Part shown: in pieces, positions 24,396 to 31,864 of the stretch
Layout: each line of letters starts with the position of its first letter
Numbering within the stretch: position 1 is the stretch's first letter
From: JAXMHQ01 sp046346665
Lineage (GTDB): Bacteria > Verrucomicrobiota > Verrucomicrobiia > Limisphaerales > JAXMHQ01
DNA length: 33,565 nt
Assembly: GCA_046346665.1 (NCBI GenBank)
Contig: JAXMHQ010000044.1
Span: 1 to 33,565, forward strand
Direction: 5' to 3'
Made by a program: the position numbers and the translations under genes
Notes under the pieces: generated by a model
Databases searched by the model: none
The model's input: the letters and a program-made list of their open reading frames with translations, nothing else
What the model was told of the DNA's origin: nothing

Positions 24396-24529
24396 GTTAT
24401 GTTAAACCGCTATAGCCTCCAGGCTCGTTTTCTGCACATCAAACCGAGAGCCGATTCTTTGTGTTCTTTTACCGTGGGGCCTTAGTTTTTCTGGAAACGC
24501 ACCAGTAATTGGCCTTTGAGCCCGTTCAA

Positions 24530-25768
24530 CTACCTTTTCCGGCGGCGGGCGGGGCCGAAGTAATAGCCGCCGTGGATGCGGACGGCTTGGATCCGGCGCT
24601 CGTGGCCTTTGGGTGCGCCGGGCTTTTCCTCTTCGAACAAGGCGGTGTAGCGATAATCGAATCCTTCCAGCTTCACGCGCGCGATCTTCTGGCTGATGAA
24701 CCGTTCGATGGAGGCCACGTGTTTCGAATCCTCCGCTACCATCAGCGTGAAGGCGTCGCCGGATGCCTCGGCGCGGCCGGTCCGGCCGATGCGATGGATG
24801 TAATCCTCCGGGTGATGCGGCACGTCGTAGTTGATCACGTGGCTGACATCGGCGATGTCGAGGCCGCGCGCGGCGATATCCGTGGCGACAAGGGCTTCGT
24901 AGCGGCCTTCACGGAAGCCGCGCAGGGCCTGTTCGCGTTCCTTCTGGGTGCGATTGGAATGCAGCACGGCGACCGCGTGGTTGTTGCGCTTGAGCAGGCC
25001 GGCGATGCGATCCGCGCCGTGTTTGGTGCGGCAGAAGATGATGACCGACTCATAATTGACCCGGTCGAGCAGGGCGAGGAGCAGGTCGGTTTTCTGGGCC
25101 TCGGCGACGGGGTAGATGACGTGTTTGACCGTTTCGGCAGGGGTGCGACGGGCGCCGATTTCGATCGTCTGCGGATCGCGCATCGCCCAGCGGATGAGCG
25201 TTTCGATTTCGGGCGGAACGGTGGCTGAAAAGAGCAGGGTCTGGCGGTCGCGCGGGCATTTTTGCACGATGCGGCGGACGTCGGGGAGGAATCCCATGTC
25301 CAGCATGCGGTCGGCCTCGTCGAGGACGAGGTGCTGGACCTGGTCGAGCCGGCAGGTGCCGCGTTCGAGGTGATCGAGCAGGCGGCCGGGCGTGGCGACG
25401 ACGATATCGGCCCCGCGTTTGAGCATGTCGAGCTGGTGGCCGTAGCCGACGCCGCCGAACACGACGGCGCTCTGGATATTGGTAAACCGTGCGAGGTCGC
25501 GGATGGCGGTATCGACCTGGGCGGCGAGTTCGCGGGTGGGTTCGAGGACGAGCAGCCGGGTGCGGGGCTCGTGGCGTTCGAGCTTTGTGAGCAGCGGCAG
25601 GGCGAAAGCGGCGGTCTTGCCGGTGCCGGTCTGGGCGCTGCCGATGACGTCGCGCCCTTCAAGGATCAGGGGAATGGCACGGAGCTGGATGGGGGTAGGA
25701 TCCACATACCCCATCGCTTTGACACCTTCGAGGAGAGGGGCCGAAAGCCCCAATTTAGAGAACGGCAT
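24530..25768 (-). CDS. rhlE: DEAD-box RNA helicase, RhlE-like
   Basis: ATP-dependent RNA helicases of this family unwind short RNA duplexes in ribosome assembly and RNA decay. The 412-residue product has the Q motif (FSKLGLSAPLLEGVKAMGY with Gln28), motif I AQTGTGKT (45-52), Ia PTREL (77-81), TPGRL (126-130), DEAD at 150-153, SAT (181-183), then the second RecA domain with ARGLDIADVSHVINYDVPHH and HRIGRTGRAE. The C-terminal tail is short and basic (ending GPARRRKR), as in RhlE-type proteins. It is 99 bases downstream of the LysE-type gene on the same strand and is probably a separate unit. The subfamily call is by overall resemblance. Confidence 0.93.
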   Translation of the reverse strand: MPFSKLGLSAPLLEGVKAMGYVDPTPIQLRAIPLILEGRDVIGSAQTGTGKTAAFALPLLTKLERHEPRTRLLVLEPTRELAAQVDTAIRDLARFTNIQSAVVFGGVGYGHQLDMLKRGADIVVATPGRLLDHLERGTCRLDQVQHLVLDEADRMLDMGFLPDVRRIVQKCPRDRQTLLFSATVPPEIETLIRWAMRDPQTIEIGARRTPAETVKHVIYPVAEAQKTDLLLALLDRVNYESVIIFCRTKHGADRIAGLLKRNNHAVAVLHSNRTQKEREQALRGFREGRYEALVATDIAARGLDIADVSHVINYDVPHHPEDYIHRIGRTGRAEASGDAFTLMVAEDSKHVASIERFISQKIARVKLEGFDYRYTALFEEEKPGAPKGHERRIQAVRIHGGYYFGPARRRKR

Positions 25769-25867
25769 GGCTTACTTTGGAGGTTTTGGGCCAAAATGTC
25801 CACCGTGTAGTGGCAAGGCGGCCGCCCCGGGTATTCGGGGTTCGACCTTCCACTTTGTTCACTGAAC

Positions 25868-26560
25868 TCACCGGTGCAACTGGACCATTTGCCAGATGAT
25901 ATGGCCGCCGTGGAGGAGGGCGAGGGCGAGCAGGCCGATGCCGGATCCGCGTTCCATTCGGAGCAGGGTTTTCTCGCTGAACTTTCCGTGCCCGCGCGAG
26001 GATCCGAAGCTGAGAATGAAAAACCAGAGGCTGGTGCCGGCGGCGACCCCGGCGACACAGGCCAGTTTTCCGGGCCAATCCGGGGTGACCCAGCCGCGTG
26101 AGATGAAGTTGGCGGCGAGAATGATCCAGAAAACCAGCACGCCCAGGTTGCCGAGCACCCGGACAAAGCCGGTCATGAAGGCCGAGTGCGGTTTGAGCCG
26201 GGTTTCGATGCGTCTTTCGATTTTTCGGGCGGTGGGGCCGAGTTCGACCGGCGGGGCGCCGACGGATTTGGCGAGGATGAACTTGATGCCGAGGAACAGC
26301 ATGAAGACGAAGCTTCCGAGTTCCATGATGGCTTTGACATAGCCACGCGAGAAGAACGACGCGAAGCCGGTGAACGCGATGAAACAGTAGATCACTTCCA
26401 TCAGCGAGGCCCCGAAGCTGATGAGCATCGCCCATTTGAATCCGCGCCGGGCGCCTTCGTTGATGATGGTGAGATTGACGGGGCCGACGGGGATGGACAG
26501 GAGCAATCCGCTGATCAGGCCAGTGAGGCCGGCGGTGAGAATGGGCGGGAGAAAATCCAT
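25868..26560 (-). CDS. LysE/RhtB-type exporter
   Basis: This 230-residue inner-membrane protein has the LysE family layout: an N-terminal helix with LISGLLLSIPVGPVNLTIIN (the conserved GPxN segment), a charged GARRGFKWAMLISFGASLME loop and helix, then KAIMELGSFVFMLFLGIKFI, a soluble middle stretch of about 35 residues, and three more helices. LysE proteins export amino acids or related small molecules; the substrate here is unknown. It lies 9 bases downstream of pssA on the same strand, so it is likely in the psd-pssA unit. A distant homologue of unknown substrate is the safest reading. Confidence 0.85.
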   Translation of the reverse strand: MDFLPPILTAGLTGLISGLLLSIPVGPVNLTIINEGARRGFKWAMLISFGASLMEVIYCFIAFTGFASFFSRGYVKAIMELGSFVFMLFLGIKFILAKSVGAPPVELGPTARKIERRIETRLKPHSAFMTGFVRVLGNLGVLVFWIILAANFISRGWVTPDWPGKLACVAGVAAGTSLWFFILSFGSSRGHGKFSEKTLLRMERGSGIGLLALALLHGGHIIWQMVQLHR

Positions 26561-26569
26561 TGCCGGCGG

Positions 26570-27445
26570 CTAATGGTCCGGGTCGGCATCGCCGGCGTCG
26601 TCCTCTTCCTCCTCGATCTCATGCCGGAGCTGCCGCGAGATGCGCGGCCGGATGAAACCGTAGACCAGGTAAATCGTGAAGAAGGCCGGGAGCACGTAGA
26701 ACACGATGGTTTCCCAAAGCACGAAGAAAAACCCGAACACCAGCGCGGTGAGGATGATTTTGGGGAAGGTGATGGTGGACCGGAGGCCGAGGGATTTGAA
26801 GCTGGGATAGCGGACGCGGCTGACCATCATGGCGGAGACGAGGACCAGGACAATGGCGGGCACGAACTGCCAGTGGCCGAGGCTGCGCTCGCGTTCGTTG
26901 AGGTGAATGATGAGCAGTGTCAGCGACGCGACGAGCCCGGCGGCGGAGGGGATGGGGAACCCCAGGAAATCCTTGCCGCTGCCGCTGCCGGGCATGGACG
27001 CAAGACAGTTGAACCGGGCCAGCCGGAACGCGCCGCACAAGAGGTAGATCGAGGCGATGAACCAGCCCAACTCCGGGTGGGCGACGAAGGTGTCGCGCAG
27101 CACGACACGGTGCACCAGGAATGCCGGGGCGACGCCGAACGACACCAGGTCGGCCAGGGAATCGAACTCGCGGCCGAACGGGCTCTCGATGCCGCCCATG
27201 CGCGCCACCCGCCCGTCGAACAGATCGAAAATGCACGCGAGCAGGATGAATCCCATCGCCAGCTTGATGGGCATCCAGTCGATGATGCCTTCCGCGTTGG
27301 GTTCGAGGTTGGCTTCGACGATCTTGGTGAGGGCGACGAAGCCGCAGAACAGGTTGCCCGCGGTGAGGAGGTTGGGCAGGAAATAAATTTTGAGCCTGGG
27401 TTCCGCCGTGGGTTCCGGGGCCGCGGATGGGACAGGCGTGGCCAT
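26570..27445 (-). CDS. pssA: CDP-diacylglycerol-serine O-phosphatidyltransferase
   Basis: PssA makes phosphatidylserine from CDP-diacylglycerol and serine in the inner membrane. The 291-residue product contains the CDP-alcohol phosphotransferase motif Dx2DGx2ARx8Gx3Dx3D at residues 74-99 (Asp74, Asp77, Gly78, Ala81, Arg82, Gly91, Asp95, Asp99). It begins after a Pro/Glu-rich N-terminal stretch with a helix at YFLPNLLTAGNLFCGFVAL. Several more helices follow, and the C-terminus is acidic (EIEEEEDDAGDADPDH). It is 10 bases downstream of psd, so product and next substrate are made from one transcript. All motif residues are present. Confidence 0.94.
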   Translation of the reverse strand: MATPVPSAAPEPTAEPRLKIYFLPNLLTAGNLFCGFVALTKIVEANLEPNAEGIIDWMPIKLAMGFILLACIFDLFDGRVARMGGIESPFGREFDSLADLVSFGVAPAFLVHRVVLRDTFVAHPELGWFIASIYLLCGAFRLARFNCLASMPGSGSGKDFLGFPIPSAAGLVASLTLLIIHLNERERSLGHWQFVPAIVLVLVSAMMVSRVRYPSFKSLGLRSTITFPKIILTALVFGFFFVLWETIVFYVLPAFFTIYLVYGFIRPRISRQLRHEIEEEEDDAGDADPDH

Positions 27446-27455
27446 GGGGGTGGGG

Positions 27456-28142
27456 TTATTCGAAGGAAGCCAGGATGGTTTCGCCCCCGACGACCTTGTC
27501 GCCGACCTTCACCCGCAGTTTGGCGGAGAAGGGGAGGTAAACATCGACGCGCGAGCCGAACTGGATCAGGCTGACACGGTCGCCGCGCGCGACGATGTCG
27601 CCGGGCGCCACCCAGGGAACGATGCGCCGCGCCAGCACGCCGGCGATGAGGCGGAATCCCACCTTGGATTTGTGCGACTCACTGCACTCGATGCCGATCA
27701 GGGCGTTTTCGTTGAACAAAGCCGAGTCGGCCTTGAGGGCGCTCAGGAACTGGCCCTCGGTGTATTTGAAAAACACGACGTTGCCGCTCACGGGCGCGTT
27801 TTGCACGTGCACGTTGAACACGGAGAGAAACATGGAGATCCGCTGGCATTCACCCCGCATGAACAGCGGCTCGGTGACTGTGTCGATCACATCCACCCGG
27901 CCGTGCCCGGGCGACACCACCGCGTTGGGCTCGTCCGGCACGCGCGCGGTGGGATCCCGGAAGAAATACAGCGTGAACAGCGCAAAAACCGCCCAGATCG
28001 CCACCAGGATCCAGGAGATCGCGACCATGGTCAGCCCGACAAATGCCGCCACGAGCCCGACGACCGGCACGAGGAGAGCCAGCACCAGCGTGATGAAAAT
28101 CATCTTGAACGCCGCGCTCCTGGCTTTTCCCGAATGTTTCAT
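27456..28142 (-). CDS. psd: Phosphatidylserine decarboxylase, short (archaetidylserine-like) form
   Basis: Psd converts phosphatidylserine to phosphatidylethanolamine. The 228-residue product has two N-terminal helices, the FFRDPTARVPDEPNAVVSPG segment, an SVFNVHVQNAPVSG segment with the likely catalytic His112, and the self-cleavage site FGSRVDVYLP with Gly196-Ser197, where Ser becomes the pyruvoyl group. This is the short type, as in Rhizobium and archaea, rather than the 320-residue E. coli type. It is the first gene of the psd-pssA-lysE run on the minus strand. The upstream gap holds a long inverted repeat. Confidence 0.94.
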   Translation of the reverse strand: MKHSGKARSAAFKMIFITLVLALLVPVVGLVAAFVGLTMVAISWILVAIWAVFALFTLYFFRDPTARVPDEPNAVVSPGHGRVDVIDTVTEPLFMRGECQRISMFLSVFNVHVQNAPVSGNVVFFKYTEGQFLSALKADSALFNENALIGIECSESHKSKVGFRLIAGVLARRIVPWVAPGDIVARGDRVSLIQFGSRVDVYLPFSAKLRVKVGDKVVGGETILASFE

Positions 28143-28206
28143 CCTCCAAGGCTATGCGCAAAGAGAGGCGCGTCAAAGAAGAAAGTGGGAGAGCTGCTGA
28201 CAGTTC

Positions 28207-28317
28207 AGGAGTTTAAGAGTTTAGGAATTTGAAAGTTCCGGAAGGCTGCGGCTCGCTCTGATTCGTAAGCGGCCGGAAGACGACGAGGCGCCGTCGCAGC
28301 GCCACTCTTAAACTCCT
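28207..28317. repeat. Inverted repeat between psd and the pseudopilin gene
   Basis: AGGAGTTTAAGAGT (28207-28220) pairs perfectly with ACTCTTAAACTCCT (28304-28317), 14 pairs around an 83-base loop that is itself GC-rich and partly self-complementary. AAACTC units repeat beyond the right arm up to about 28335. It sits downstream of the pseudopilin gene and upstream of psd, so it could terminate the former. Confidence 0.75.
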
Positions 28318-28344
28318 AAACTCGCAAACTCTCAAATTGAGAAA

Positions 28345-29121
28345 TCAGGGCACCTGGAATTTATACGCGTCACGGTCGGCGTCGCTGATGGCCCACTGGT
28401 TGTAGGGCCACACGGCCTGGCCGTATTTGAGGTAGCGCGCGCTGCCGTCCGCGAAGGCGAACACGGAACCGCCGCTGCGGCCGGGCTGTTGCGTGCCGGA
28501 ATGACAGCCGTGCTCGGCGCGGTCGGCGTCGTTGCCCGCCCATTCGCCCGCCCCCGCCTCGAACATGTCCATGAAATAATCCATCGCGGCGTTCTTCTTT
28601 TCGCCGAAAATAATCGTGTCGGATGGCAGCCGGATGACGGATTGTTTGAGGGACGCCTGCCGCAGCGTGCCGGCCATGTAAGCGTTGAAGGCGTCGGCGC
28701 TCAGCGTGTTCGCGAAATAATCGTTCCACCCGTTGATGAAATAGCTGCGGGGCGACCGGTCGGGCAGCGCGACGGAATTGGTGTCGGTGCCCGGCGTGCC
28801 GCGGCGCGCGTCGGTGGGGCAGAGCAGCAGGGCGGCATTCTGATAGGTGCCCTGGAGCAGCGCCGGCCAGCGCCACTCGTTCGTGCGCGGCGGCAGCAAT
28901 TCCTGGTTGTCGTCCGCATACAGCTTTACCGAAAGAGTGAGTTGCTTGAGATTGTTCAGGCAGCGCGTGCGATAGCCCGATTCCTTCGCCCGGGTCAGCG
29001 CCGGCAACAGCAGGCTGGCCAGGATCGCAATGATCGCTATCACCACCAGCAGTTCAATCAGGGTGAACCCCCGGCAACGGCGCGCCGCAACGGGGCTGGA
29101 GATTTTGCGATTCGTTTTCAT
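28345..29121 (-). CDS. Type II pseudopilin-like protein with H-X9-DG domain
   Basis: The 258-residue product has a class III prepilin signal: a basic leader ending in Arg-Gly (cleavage after Gly18), then FTLIELLVVIAIIAILASLL with Glu at mature position 5. A prepilin peptidase would process it. The C-terminal part has the H-X9-DG type pattern, a His in the HGCHSGTQQ segment followed by VFAFADGSARYLKYG. These proteins are highly expanded in Verrucomicrobiota and Planctomycetota, and their role, possibly secretion or surface structures, is mostly unproven. The gene is divergent from the next one across only 39 bases. No secretion genes lie next to it. Confidence 0.9.
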   Translation of the reverse strand: MKTNRKISSPVAARRCRGFTLIELLVVIAIIAILASLLLPALTRAKESGYRTRCLNNLKQLTLSVKLYADDNQELLPPRTNEWRWPALLQGTYQNAALLLCPTDARRGTPGTDTNSVALPDRSPRSYFINGWNDYFANTLSADAFNAYMAGTLRQASLKQSVIRLPSDTIIFGEKKNAAMDYFMDMFEAGAGEWAGNDADRAEHGCHSGTQQPGRSGGSVFAFADGSARYLKYGQAVWPYNQWAISDADRDAYKFQVP

Positions 29122-29160
29122 TTCGAATAGTCTCGGTCTACAAACGTCTTTAATACAGTT

Positions 29161-29613
29161 ATGTCTGCCAGGAATACAGCACTCATCCTCATCGTCCTCG
29201 CGCTCGCAGGCTTGAGCGTTTACTTGAATCTAGACCGATTTCGCCGCGACTCTATTCAAATCGGCCACCGATTCGAACATCCCCGCGGCGCCCTGGCCCG
29301 CCGTTTCGGTCCCACCAATACCAATGTTCTCATCTTTATCCTGAACGCCGCCGTGCCCCTCAAATCCGTCCGCGTCATCGCCGATCGGCCCGGCGAAAAA
29401 ACCTCCGACGCCCATACCTTGTGGGAGTTGCTGTCGGATTCCAACTCCGTGCCGGTGAAGGACGTCGTTTACGGCCGGATGATTCCCGGAATGCGGGCGG
29501 GTGCCACGGGCAAAACCGCCGAACCCCTCGAGCCCGGTGTGAAATACAAACTGTTGCTCACGTCCGGCTCCCGGAAAGCCGAGCACGAATTCACCGGGGA
29601 AGCGGCGCCTTGA
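29161..29613 (+). CDS. Small anchored periplasmic protein, unknown
   Basis: The 150-residue product has an N-terminal helix (TALILIVLALAGLSVYLNL, about residues 6-24) and a soluble part predicted to be periplasmic. The body contains HRFEHPRGALARRFG, NVLIFILNAAVPLKSVRVIA, HTLWELLSDSNSVPVKDVVY and a closing strand PGVKYKLLLTSGSRKAEHEF, suggesting a beta-rich fold. There is no lipobox and no recognised family. It is divergent from the pseudopilin gene and stands alone on its strand, so context gives no function. Strong hydrophobic N-terminus and even base use support a real gene. Confidence 0.7.
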   Translation: MSARNTALILIVLALAGLSVYLNLDRFRRDSIQIGHRFEHPRGALARRFGPTNTNVLIFILNAAVPLKSVRVIADRPGEKTSDAHTLWELLSDSNSVPVKDVVYGRMIPGMRAGATGKTAEPLEPGVKYKLLLTSGSRKAEHEFTGEAAP

Positions 29614-29660
29614 GCAAGAGGAGAAACCAGGCTTCAACTTCTCTCCGGCCACTCGCATTT

Positions 29661-29722
29661 TCAGAGACTCCTCACGCCGTCTCCTACAGGATGAGAAACC
29701 GCGATCTCACGATCGCGGCTAC
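29661..29722. repeat. Dispersed palindromic repeat, copy overlapping the oppF stop
   Basis: A 27-base module at 29661-29687 is the inverse of the one at 2036-2062. It is followed by a stem CCGCGATC (29699-29706) with GATCGCGG (29711-29718) and the tail CTAC (29719-29722), matching 7936-7946. The tail supplies the oppF stop codon (TAG on the minus strand, 29719-29721). Confidence 0.7.
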
Positions 29723-30711
29723 ACGCCTCCCGCGGACTCACCAGCCTCCGCAACAAGGTGGCACGCGACGGCGTGACCGTGGGCGATTTCCCGGAGACCG
29801 GGCCGTTGCTCCCGGCAGCGGGGTTCGGCCACCGGGCAGCGCGGATGAAACGGGCAGCCGGAGGGCGGATGGATCGGGGAGGGCAATTCACCGGGAAGAA
29901 AGACCCGCGTGCGCCGCTGCACGGGGTCGGCCACCGGCACAGCGGAAATCAAGGCCTGCGTGTACGGATGCCGCGGCGACCGCACCAGCACCCGGCTCTC
30001 GGCCGATTCCACAATCCGCCCCAGATACATCACCAACACCCGCCGGCTGATGTGCTCCACGACGGCCAAATCGTGCGCGATGAAAAGGAACGCGATCCCG
30101 AGCGACTGCTGAAGGTCCTGGAGCAGGTTGATGATCTGGGCCTGGACGGAAACGTCGAGGGCGCTGACGGGTTCGTCGCAAACAATCAGGCGCGGCTCGA
30201 CGGCGAGGGCGCGGGCGAGACCGATCCGCTGCCGCTGGCCGCCGCTGAATTCATGCGGATACCGCCCGCCGTAAGACGGGTCGAGCCCGACCGACCGCAG
30301 CAATTCCGCCACGCGGGAGCGCCGCGCGGCCCCGCGCGCGAGCCGGTGAATGTCCAGCGCCTCCCCGATCAGATCCTCGACTGTCAATCGCGGATCGAGC
30401 GAATGATAGGGGTCCTGGAACACGATCTGGAGATTGCGGCGCATGCGGCGCAGGGCGGCGCCCTGGAGCGGGACAAGGTTGGTTCCCTGGAACAACACCT
30501 CTCCCGATGCCGGCGACACGAGCCGCACGATCGCGCGACCCAGCGTGCTCTTGCCGCAGCCGCTTTCACCGACCAGCCCGACCGTTTCAGCCTCGCCCAC
30601 GTCCAGGCTCACGTCCTCCACGGCATGCACGAATTCGCGTGGGGCACCGAACAATCCGCGCCGAACGGGAAATCGCACGCTGAGATTCCGGACCTGGAGC
30701 AACGGCTTCAT
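29719..30711 (-). CDS. oppF: Oligopeptide ABC transporter ATPase OppF-like
   Basis: This 330-residue ATPase powers an oligopeptide or dipeptide importer. It starts at ATG 30711 with MKPLLQVRNLSVRFPVRRG; the longer open frame lies within oppD and lacks homology-like features. Visible are Walker A GESGCGKST, Q-loop IVFQDPYHSLDPR, signature SGGQRQR, Walker B RLIVCDEPVSALD and the H-loop IAHDLAVVEH. The C-terminus has the oligopeptide-family Cys motif (CPFHPRCPVAEPRC), which often binds an Fe-S cluster. Its start overlaps the oppD stop by four bases (ATGA). The permeases and binding protein are not in the window. The stop codon lies in a repeat. Confidence 0.94.
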   Translation of the reverse strand: MKPLLQVRNLSVRFPVRRGLFGAPREFVHAVEDVSLDVGEAETVGLVGESGCGKSTLGRAIVRLVSPASGEVLFQGTNLVPLQGAALRRMRRNLQIVFQDPYHSLDPRLTVEDLIGEALDIHRLARGAARRSRVAELLRSVGLDPSYGGRYPHEFSGGQRQRIGLARALAVEPRLIVCDEPVSALDVSVQAQIINLLQDLQQSLGIAFLFIAHDLAVVEHISRRVLVMYLGRIVESAESRVLVRSPRHPYTQALISAVPVADPVQRRTRVFLPGELPSPIHPPSGCPFHPRCPVAEPRCREQRPGLREIAHGHAVACHLVAEAGESAGGV

Positions 30712-31694
30712 GTCAACGCGTCTGCCGGGATTGTTGGTGAATTCCAAATCGGGCAACGCACCCGGCGCCCGCTGCCGATGGCGGCCAGTTCCGGTTCGGA
30801 ACGGGAGCACTGGGGTTGCGCCGCGGGACAACGGGGTGCGAACCGGCAGCCGTCGGGAAACTGGCCGGGGCGCGGCACGCGGCCGGGAATGGAAGCCAGG
30901 CGGTGGGACTCGGTTCCCAATCGAGGAACAGCCGCCAGCAGCGCGCGCGAATAGGGATGGGCCGGCTGGCGCAGAAATTCTTCCGCGGGCGATTCCTCGA
31001 TGATCTGGCCTGCATACAGGACGGCGACGCGGTCGGCCATGCCGCCGACAATGCCGAGATTGTGGGTGATGAGCAGGAGCGCCATGCCGAGCCGCGCCTG
31101 GAGATCCTTCAACAGTTCGAGGATCTGCGCCTGGACCGTCACGTCCAGCGCAGTCGTGGGTTCATCGGCCACGAGCAATTTGGGTTCGCTGGCCAGGGCC
31201 ATCGCCAGCATCACGCGCTGCTGCATGCCGCCGGATAGTTGCGCGGGGTAATCCCGGATCCGGGCGGCGGGATCGGGAATCCCGACCAGGCTGAGCAGGC
31301 GCAGGACTTCGGTTTCCGTCGCTTTTTCCGGGCGGTGCAACTGGAGCGACTCGAGCACCTGGCGTCCGACGCGGAGGACGGGATGCAGCGAGGCGGAAGG
31401 TTCCTGAAACACGTAACTCACGACGCGCCCGCGGATCGACTGGAGTTCGCGCGGGCTCATGCGCAGGGTGTCGCGGCCTTCGACGAGAATTTGGCCGCCG
31501 GCGATCCGGGCCGGGGGCGTGGGCAGGAGCCGGGCGATGGACAGGGCGGTGACGCTTTTGCCGGAGCCGCTTTCGCCCACGAGGCAGACGGTTTCGCCCG
31601 CGTCGACGGCGAGCGAGACCCCGTCGACGGCGCGCAGCAACCCGCCGCCCGATTCAAAATCGATCTTGAGCTGGTTGATCTCGAGCAATGGCAT
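30708..31694 (-). CDS. oppD: Oligopeptide ABC transporter ATPase OppD-like
   Basis: The second ATPase of the same importer, 328 residues. It begins MPLLEINQLKIDFESGGGLL. Walker A is GESGSGKSV, Q-loop VVSYVFQEPSASLHP, signature LSGGMQQR, Walker B KLLVADEPTTALD and H-loop ITHNLGIVGGMADR. The C-terminal segment has the oligopeptide-family Cys motif (CRFAPRCPAAQPQC). OppD and OppF pair as a heterodimer in this family, consistent with the four-base overlap of their genes. It is divergent from the M3 peptidase gene, so peptide import and breakdown genes face each other across a 170-base gap with a large hairpin. Confidence 0.94.
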   Translation of the reverse strand: MPLLEINQLKIDFESGGGLLRAVDGVSLAVDAGETVCLVGESGSGKSVTALSIARLLPTPPARIAGGQILVEGRDTLRMSPRELQSIRGRVVSYVFQEPSASLHPVLRVGRQVLESLQLHRPEKATETEVLRLLSLVGIPDPAARIRDYPAQLSGGMQQRVMLAMALASEPKLLVADEPTTALDVTVQAQILELLKDLQARLGMALLLITHNLGIVGGMADRVAVLYAGQIIEESPAEEFLRQPAHPYSRALLAAVPRLGTESHRLASIPGRVPRPGQFPDGCRFAPRCPAAQPQCSRSEPELAAIGSGRRVRCPIWNSPTIPADALT

Positions 31695-31752
31695 GGAGCG
31701 CGTGACGGCAAATCTATCGGGAGGGACGAGCTACCGCGAGTCAAACGTCAGC

Positions 31753-31813
31753 GGGAGGGGCTGTCCCCGGCGTCCCCATTTGGTTTGGGCCGGCGGGGAC
31801 GCCGGCCCTCCCC
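31753..31813. repeat. GC-rich inverted repeat between oppD and the peptidase gene
   Basis: CCGGCGTCCCC (31767-31777) pairs with GGGGACGCCGG (31795-31805). Alternatively, GGGCCGGC (31787-31794) pairs with GCCGGCCC (31801-31808) around GGGGAC. Outer G/C runs at 31753-31760 and 31806-31813 can extend the first stem after a bulge. It lies in a divergent gap, so it is not a terminator for either gene. It resembles the GACGCC repeats at 24361-24379. Confidence 0.7.
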
Positions 31814-31864
31814 TGAAAAATTCCGCGCTTGAAAGCGGGGTGGTTGCGATTAGTTTGCAGGCAT

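Larger units (their letters stand above)
24037..24439. repeat. Inverted and direct copies of one short motif
   Basis: CAAAAATCGCTCCATAGCC (24037-24055) has a near-inverse at 24189-24208, differing at one base and one indel. The piece starting TAGCCTC and ending TTTCTGCACAT at 24051-24082 recurs imperfectly at 24413-24439. AAAAGAGCCC (24027-24036) has its inverse at 24176-24185. The repeats bracket the two hairpins, as in miniature elements. Confidence 0.6.
23987..24529. other. Gene-free stretch rich in palindromes
   Basis: This 543-base stretch has no supported gene. It contains a perfect 12-pair hairpin (24105-24140), a cloverleaf-like 77-base palindrome (24319-24395), and inverted and direct copies of an A-rich motif with CGCTCCATA or CGCTATA (24037-24055, 24189-24208 and near 24407). 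Local base use is less GC-rich than the flanking genes. It could be a decayed non-autonomous element or hold a structured RNA; no promoter is obvious. Confidence 0.6.

Noticed and set aside
30712..30831. Longer start of oppF
   Set aside because: The extra 40 residues overlap oppD. ATG at 30711 gives the four-base overlap and the family N-terminus.
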